Below, piece by piece: positions 60,601-64,000 of a DNA stretch of 64,000 nt (within the stretch, counting starts at the first letter, position 1; every line of letters begins with the position of its first letter). This stretch comes from Sphingopyxis microcysteis (GTDB taxonomy: Bacteria > Pseudomonadota > Alphaproteobacteria > Sphingomonadales > Sphingomonadaceae). The position numbers and the translations under genes are program-made. The notes below the pieces were generated by a model. That model searched no databases, was not told where the DNA came from, and worked only from the letters and a program-made list of their open reading frames with translations. The stretch covers positions 418,724 through 482,723 of the forward strand of contig NZ_JAANYY010000005.1 of NCBI RefSeq assembly GCF_012274265.1. The letters run 5' to 3'.

Positions 60601-61084
60601 TTCGGATGCCGAGGCACCGGACACCGTGGAGACGCTGCGCGACGCCCTCGGGTCTCGCGCCGCGTGGCTGGCGCGGCCCGACATACAAGCCCGGACCCGG
60701 GCCGCCTGGTTCGTCCAGCAGGAGACGCGGAGCGATATCCTGCATGATCTTATGGTCGATTCCGGCTTGCGGCCAGCCGCGCCGCTGCGGGCAAACGAAG
60801 CGGATCGGTTGCTGCACATGGGCGATCCGCTGCTCGACGAAGAGTGGCTGCTGGTCAAGCGCGGTTCGGTGCGGTTCGATCCGCCGAAGGCGGCGGACCG
60901 GTTGAAGCGCGCGTTGGCATCGGCGCGATCCAGCGAGGATATGGCGGCTGCCGCGGCGATCATGGCGTTCGGGATCAAGCGGCGAACTTCGAAACAAAAT
61001 GCGAAACGGTCGAAGCCATCGAAGGGCCGTCGTCCCTACGATCGCGGGCTGCCCGGCCGAGAGCCCGGCGGGCGCGGACGCTGA
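57680..61084 (+). CDS. MobA/MobL-like relaxase (large)
   Basis: A 1134-residue protein. Residues 310-330 read ALFVRHEPDALNNLTNWHLH followed by FQ, giving H314, D317, H326 and H328, the H-x-D...N-x-H-x-H metal site of MobA/MobL (MOBQ) relaxases. Before it VQSLAISDSG; the true nicking Tyr is not identified and could lie in the N-terminal 160 residues. Coiled coils follow (LDLRDREHAAIRLRAEAAEI; LDKLERELVVEQAAMAERRD) and a long C-terminal part without recognised domains ending in a basic tail. Probably nicks and pilots the element's DNA during conjugation. The sequence is diverged, so the function is inferred. Confidence 0.62.
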   Translation: MDPIGTFRRRAAKRIIRDLPLDLAETELDDPLGLLRGKVRASLDSAQRWERGKAAPARRAWFGIPCVPDISRLTSAAGERSFHLARNVIRERSAAAFDDYATGKIGDANAEPELAAEERPAATFDRYTQDHGHDDRQILITTLDPDPVKRARQWDAVEAHEFGRRKNKSAGPPRLNIRYERAPEFLAGAARHKDCPEGLRGILTAEQRRVDGGKALGKKRQLVGVPWIDPEAPAALAWLAALPGWPAADPPVKLSEGRGSYAVIAGEAELPADLGGAAHERILVGANAWVQSLAISDSGDADAKRVVPALFVRHEPDALNNLTNWHLHFQVGKRAVTIDDDGELAFDAHVVPQIATSFMKPFRCEIARLVNVELKATDADYRLSPETYAKMGLDAQTMRKVGGKATVLERAGDTPDVSLDNAAIGWARVLAQHVAKRDADLADADTAFELREARVREVRTSDERDRLARLALDLRDREHAAIRLRAEAAEIETLCAMARSHPRIVARFAPGYADKARKDGHDTYLSHAWTRRGNEAEAYLDKLERELVVEQAAMAERRDQAMFLERSAADLRERLERDLSLAVQNAESTRVIDAILSREPRSQTILDPNAVMQRIAETPLLLSDVDGHLVVLPADDPQDLIHGVDLNAAPYRKRLPAIRDTQQKELAQVGALLAKRGPAGLDDDNLVDKSAWLQTAVRRWRDTPEMGRRIKLRDLRIKAVRKVASGRKREADQEFALSPPRALDQPLPTMASLGARGLDMVGLGEITPGREPQPVPAWLSPRAELPREYDISAHETVPVAAKQATTLRDVRRDDYRPIHHNGREQFADLYERLADTSINGPFPDRPTNDQLQALRSVIETYPVRIARWRGALQIDVRDDPRDWFDTPYIRGTAGQDLLSSIVDKRVQMFRNLPDIDPARRPTAWDVEQKRRASWLDRPATHVAPVPAELMDAYRDADPAVLWRRAPVPFLFARRSDAEAPDTVETLRDALGSRAAWLARPDIQARTRAAWFVQQETRSDILHDLMVDSGLRPAAPLRANEADRLLHMGDPLLDEEWLLVKRGSVRFDPPKAADRLKRALASARSSEDMAAAAAIMAFGIKRRTSKQNAKRSKPSKGRRPYDRGLPGREPGGRGR

Positions 61085-61460
61085 AGGCCTCATCGTCAGG
61101 AAATCCTGCTCCTTGTATCTACTATCACCCCCAAGACGATGCGAACACCGTTGTGCGTTCCCGTAGTTCCTTCTGGCCGGGATCGCGCGCTCGCATAGAG
61201 GATTCCGATTACCCAGAGAAACTTCGCAGCTATATTAAAGATTTATTCATCTCTAGGGTCTATATGCCCGGCACAGTTGCGAACATGCGGCGGGGATAGC
61301 ATCCCAAGTCGGTGACCTATGAATTTGTGATTCGCGCCAATTTTCGAGCTCCGCATCTGCTGATGCGGGCTTGAATGGCGTTCGAGGTCATGAATGAACC
61401 AGCCTAAACATTGCTGCCAAGCAGCCATGGCTTCGCTCGCCGAGCGAGGAAACCATAGCC
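61085..61460. other. Non-coding gap with small hairpin
   Basis: 376 bases after the relaxase gene. The middle (61210-61260) is AT-rich. CCGCATC (61351-61357) pairs with GATGCGG (61362-61368) across four bases. No gene was supported in it. It probably holds the promoter of the HTH-methyltransferase gene. Confidence 0.4.
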
Positions 61461-62579
61461 ATGGGAAATGCACATAACACAAAGCAGTCGAATAAATTAT
61501 CCCTTACATCCCCCGCACTCCCCCGCGGTTCGGATGTCTGGGCGAACGCTTCTCCTTCCGGGCTGTCAGCGGCAAAATTGCCGTTCGGCGGCAAATCGTC
61601 GAATTGCATCGGTTCGAAGGTTAGTAGCGGTTCGGCCGGATCGTCAGTCCGCCCGGAGCCTGGAGGCGAAAGTCGTGCTAACCTAATTGTTGAATTGCGC
61701 GAAGCGCGCGTATCAAAGGGTTGGTCGCGAAAGGTCATGGCCAAGCATGTCGGAGTGTCGCCCCAGACAATTACGCGGCTCGAAAAGGGTGTCGGCACCG
61801 TGTCAACGCTAGTGGCGGTCATGGACTCGACCAATTTTATGCTGACGGGCCTAAGTGCCGGTAAGACGCTGTTCGAAAAGCTCCGCAACACTCGCATCAA
61901 ACACGAAAAGTCGCTGGAGAATTTGGTTAGGCGAACCGGACTGTCGCACACGGCCATCCTCGACCTCGAAAATGGTGCGGGCTCAGTTGAAGACCTGCTG
62001 CGCCTGCTGGCAGCGCTTGCGCCGAGAGCTCGGCGTCAAGCTCCCGCTCGAGCGTATTGGGCGCTGGGTCAGAAGGAAGATCGTGATTCCCGCTTCACCC
62101 CGCCAGATTTCATGGACAATATTTATAAAGCGTTTGGCGAAATAGATCTCGATCCATGCGCTCACGAACTCAGCCCTGTCCTGGCGCGCCGTAAGATATT
62201 GGCCAGTAGGGGCGGCGACGGACTTAGCCAGACATGGTCAGGGCGTCTCGCTTTCGTCAATCCGCCGTACTCATGTGCTCTGCAGTGGCTACGCCGAGCT
62301 CATGAGCAATGGTCAGCTGGCCACGTTGACACCGTTGTGTGCCTCGTTCCGGTCAGAACAGATTCGGCATTTTTCCACGAGGTTTTGAGCTTGGACGCCG
62401 ATATCTTCTTTCTTAAGGGGCGCGTCAAATTTCTGAAACCGGACGGGACGGCGCAGCAAACGCCCTTCAGCCTTATGGTGTTAACCCTTGGAGCAAACGC
62501 AGAACAGCGAGCTCGCTATGCGCAATTAGCAGCCGGATTCTGGTCGCTAAGGCGTCAGCCAAATGACACTGACCTCTAG
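61461..62579 (+). CDS. HTH-Dam fusion: double helix-turn-helix plus DNA N6-adenine methyltransferase
   Basis: A 372-residue protein. After a low-complexity N-terminus two XRE-like HTH units appear: ELREARVSKGWSRKVMAKHV with VSPQTITRLEKG (about 78-125) and KLRNTRIKHEKSLENLVRRT with LSHTAILDLENG (about 140-185). Residues 205-345 are a phage-type Dam methyltransferase with RDSRFTPPDFMDNIYKAFG, DLDPCA (229-234) and the catalytic NPPY (267-270), closing with GRVKFLKPDG. The start ATG 61461 has a weak GAGG upstream; a later start is possible. It may silence or mark the mobile element and regulate its genes (inference). Confidence 0.82.
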   Translation: MGNAHNTKQSNKLSLTSPALPRGSDVWANASPSGLSAAKLPFGGKSSNCIGSKVSSGSAGSSVRPEPGGESRANLIVELREARVSKGWSRKVMAKHVGVSPQTITRLEKGVGTVSTLVAVMDSTNFMLTGLSAGKTLFEKLRNTRIKHEKSLENLVRRTGLSHTAILDLENGAGSVEDLLRLLAALAPRARRQAPARAYWALGQKEDRDSRFTPPDFMDNIYKAFGEIDLDPCAHELSPVLARRKILASRGGDGLSQTWSGRLAFVNPPYSCALQWLRRAHEQWSAGHVDTVVCLVPVRTDSAFFHEVLSLDADIFFLKGRVKFLKPDGTAQQTPFSLMVLTLGANAEQRARYAQLAAGFWSLRRQPNDTDL

Positions 62580-63074
62580 CGGGAAGGCGTAAACCTCGAA
62601 ACGAAGCTCAAACCCGGCGAGGGTCTCGATAACGTGCGGTACGCCGCCATCGATACCCTCGCCGGGTCGCATGCGCTGATGATGGGGTTTCTTGTGGAGC
62701 TCGCGTTCTTGAGCAAGTGAACGGGGGCGCTGCGTTCGGGGCAGTCTCGCTCAGTCTGAGCCCATTGGCTCCTAGCCTCTAACGACCAAAATAGTCGAAG
62801 TGGCGTTCCCAGTTCGCTGTTGGGAAGCGGGCGGCGAGTTCAACCGGCTTAGAATTGATTGTCTAAGTGTCAAAAAGGCCTGCTGCTCAAAATCAAAATC
62901 ACCCCTGCGGTGAAACCGCAGAACGGCCTCGCATGTCCGCCGGATGGAAAAGCGGAACGCGGCTGCGCGCCCGCCGAACGGTGGAGACGCTGACGCGGGA
63001 AGCGAGGAACAGGGTGAAAGGAAAAGAGGCAGGAGTTCTGTCTCGGATCCCTGATCCTCCGAAAGGAGAATATC
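62580..63074. other. Intergenic region, possible small remnant gene
   Basis: About 495 bases. Near the start a frame without ATG reads LETKLKPGEGLDNVRYAAID then TLAGSHALMMGFLVELAFLS and a stop around 62718; it looks protein-like and may be the decayed end of a gene, with GTG 62633 as the only start. The rest shows no supported gene. The last 80 bases hold the purine-rich leader and AAAGGAG of the next gene. Confidence 0.35.
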
Positions 63075-63839
63075 GTGAACGAATACCAACTTCCCAAATG
63101 CCTACAGGTCATCGGTCTGGCGTGCATTCCCGTCAACGACATACCCGACGAGCATCCGGCGCTGGCACGCAGGCCGGTTGCGGCGGCGGTCCTGACGATG
63201 GTCGATCAAGATGATGGTCATCGCTGGATCAACACGATATGCGTCTCCGACGCGCGCAAGTCGGAAATCCCATTGCCGCATTTGCTCGACAAGACGCTGT
63301 TGCCCAGTGTGGTCCAGATCGCGTCCACGGCCGATCGCATGACGCTGGCGATGGACGCGATGAGCCGGCGCTTCTTCGTCGAGCCGGCTCTTGCAGAACT
63401 CTGCTTTGGCGAGACGGCTATCGATCCCGCCGCGATGGGTGAACATGGGTTCGATGAGCGAACAGCGTGCCGTCGTTTCTCGATCCCGATTCCCGAGATC
63501 GGCGATGCGGACATCGAGCTTGCCTGGTCGCGCTCGGCGCCGGCGGCAGCCGAAGACCATGCGCTGCGCGTCGCGACCGCACGCCTGATGCTGTGGGCGC
63601 ATGTCGAGGCGTTCCGCAGCGCGCGACCGGAACCTTTCTTCGAGACGATGCTGGCGCTGCGCGACTGGATCGATGCCAGCGAGTATCTCAAGGCCGCGCT
63701 CGCCGATATCGGGAACTCTCGCCCAATCCGCCGTGCAGACTCGTTAGCGCATCATTATCGCGACTATCGACAACGCCTTGCTGCGGGGGACGAGACCGCG
63801 AGATGGGTCAGCTTCGAAGACGGGCTGTTCCATGCCTGA
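63075..63839 (+). CDS. Hypothetical protein of the mobile region
   Basis: A 254-residue protein starting at GTG 63075, with GAAAGGAGAATATC directly before it, a strong ribosome binding site. Not recognised. It is a soluble, acidic protein; visible blocks are RRPVAAAVLTMVDQDDGHRW, LPSVVQIASTADRMTLAMDA, EIGDADIELAWSRSAPAAAE and RLMLWAHVEAFRSARPEPFF. No catalytic motif or membrane segment is evident. Codon use is consistent with a real gene. Confidence 0.7.
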   Translation: MNEYQLPKCLQVIGLACIPVNDIPDEHPALARRPVAAAVLTMVDQDDGHRWINTICVSDARKSEIPLPHLLDKTLLPSVVQIASTADRMTLAMDAMSRRFFVEPALAELCFGETAIDPAAMGEHGFDERTACRRFSIPIPEIGDADIELAWSRSAPAAAEDHALRVATARLMLWAHVEAFRSARPEPFFETMLALRDWIDASEYLKAALADIGNSRPIRRADSLAHHYRDYRQRLAAGDETARWVSFEDGLFHA

Positions 63840-63878
63840 GCGAGCGTAACTCGTAAGCCCACCATGGAAAGACAAAAT

Positions 63879-63913
63879 GGCCTCGCTGCTCGGGTCGCGC
63901 GAGCAGCGAGGCC
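63879..63913 (+). terminator. Perfect 14-bp hairpin downstream of 63839
   Basis: GGCCTCGCTGCTCG (63879-63892) pairs exactly with CGAGCAGCGAGGCC (63900-63913), loop GGTCGCG. It lies 40 bases after the stop of the preceding gene and has the form of a terminator stem, although no T-run follows. To the right, 63914-64000 shows no supported gene. Confidence 0.55.
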
Positions 63914-64000
63914 TGCGAGCGTGCATATGCACAATGCTTCGCATGCGATGGGCCGCTGTCATGCCCGTCAGGGCACGGTCTAGCGACCAGCGTTAAATAT

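Noticed and set aside
1..64000. tRNA genes, rRNA genes or riboswitches
   Set aside because: No cloverleaf, rRNA segment or known riboswitch core was recognised by eye; a covariance-model scan would be needed to exclude weak cases.

Overview
The window looks like a chromosomal accessory region of a Gram-negative alphaproteobacterium. Sphingomonadales (Novosphingobium or Sphingobium type) is the best guess. The reasons are high GC, TonB-dependent receptors carrying the IVVTATKR/IVVTATRR plug signature, a TPR-sulfotransferase coupled to one receptor, CocE-type hydrolases, and a soluble FdsGBA-type formate dehydrogenase. No rRNA, tRNA or CRISPR array was seen. Identification is by reading translations; no database search was run.

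Layout. (1) 1-19 kb: an MFS gene running off the left edge, a COG1233-type FAD oxidoreductase, the heterotetrameric sarcosine oxidase genes soxBDAG, a TonB receptor, a spermidine-synthase-like membrane protein, purU, a TetR regulator, a Rieske oxygenase alpha subunit and a TonB receptor-sulfotransferase pair. (2) 19.1-20.9 kb: an intact IS3-family element that has cut off a secreted-protein gene. (3) 21-28.6 kb: two CocE/NonD hydrolases, a TAP-like alpha/beta hydrolase and an AAHS-type MFS transporter. (4) 28.6-38.8 kb: a tightly packed, very GC-rich operon for glutathione-dependent formaldehyde oxidation and NAD-linked formate dehydrogenase, ending in a SnoaL-like/GNAT/nitrilase trio. (5) 38.8-43 kb: an IS5 relic, a class III aminotransferase, a DddP-like M24 protein and a DUF4345 protein. 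(6) 43-54.4 kb: an acyl-CoA/alcohol catabolic cluster (2,4-dienoyl-CoA-reductase-like SDR, crotonase, CoA ligase, desaturase-type di-iron membrane enzyme, thiolase, Zn-alcohol dehydrogenase, aldehyde dehydrogenase) with a MalT/LuxR-type regulator. (7) 54.4-64 kb: a mobile-element region with a deleted IS3 copy, a MobA/MobL-like relaxase, an HTH-Dam methyltransferase and unknown genes.

How the genes fit together. The Rieske oxygenase (GbcA/CntA-like), the FAD oxidoreductase and SoxBDAG are all of types that remove N-methyl groups. PurU, FrmA, FghA and Fds would carry the released C1 unit from formaldehyde to formate and CO2. A DddP-like enzyme adds a possible link to another methylated onium compound. 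Three separate palindromes recur at promoters and divide the window into regulons: an 18-bp site of the form CMAWACA-N4-TGTATGG next to the tetR gene and three other gene groups; CCCATAC-AAAA-GTATGGG at three promoters around the MalT/LuxR gene; and TRGTATACYA upstream of a TonB receptor, the AAHS transporter and the aminotransferase. The strongest candidate for an undescribed system is the first of these: a TetR-type regulon joining outer-membrane uptake, ester/peptide hydrolysis and oxidative N-demethylation of an unknown methylated compound.
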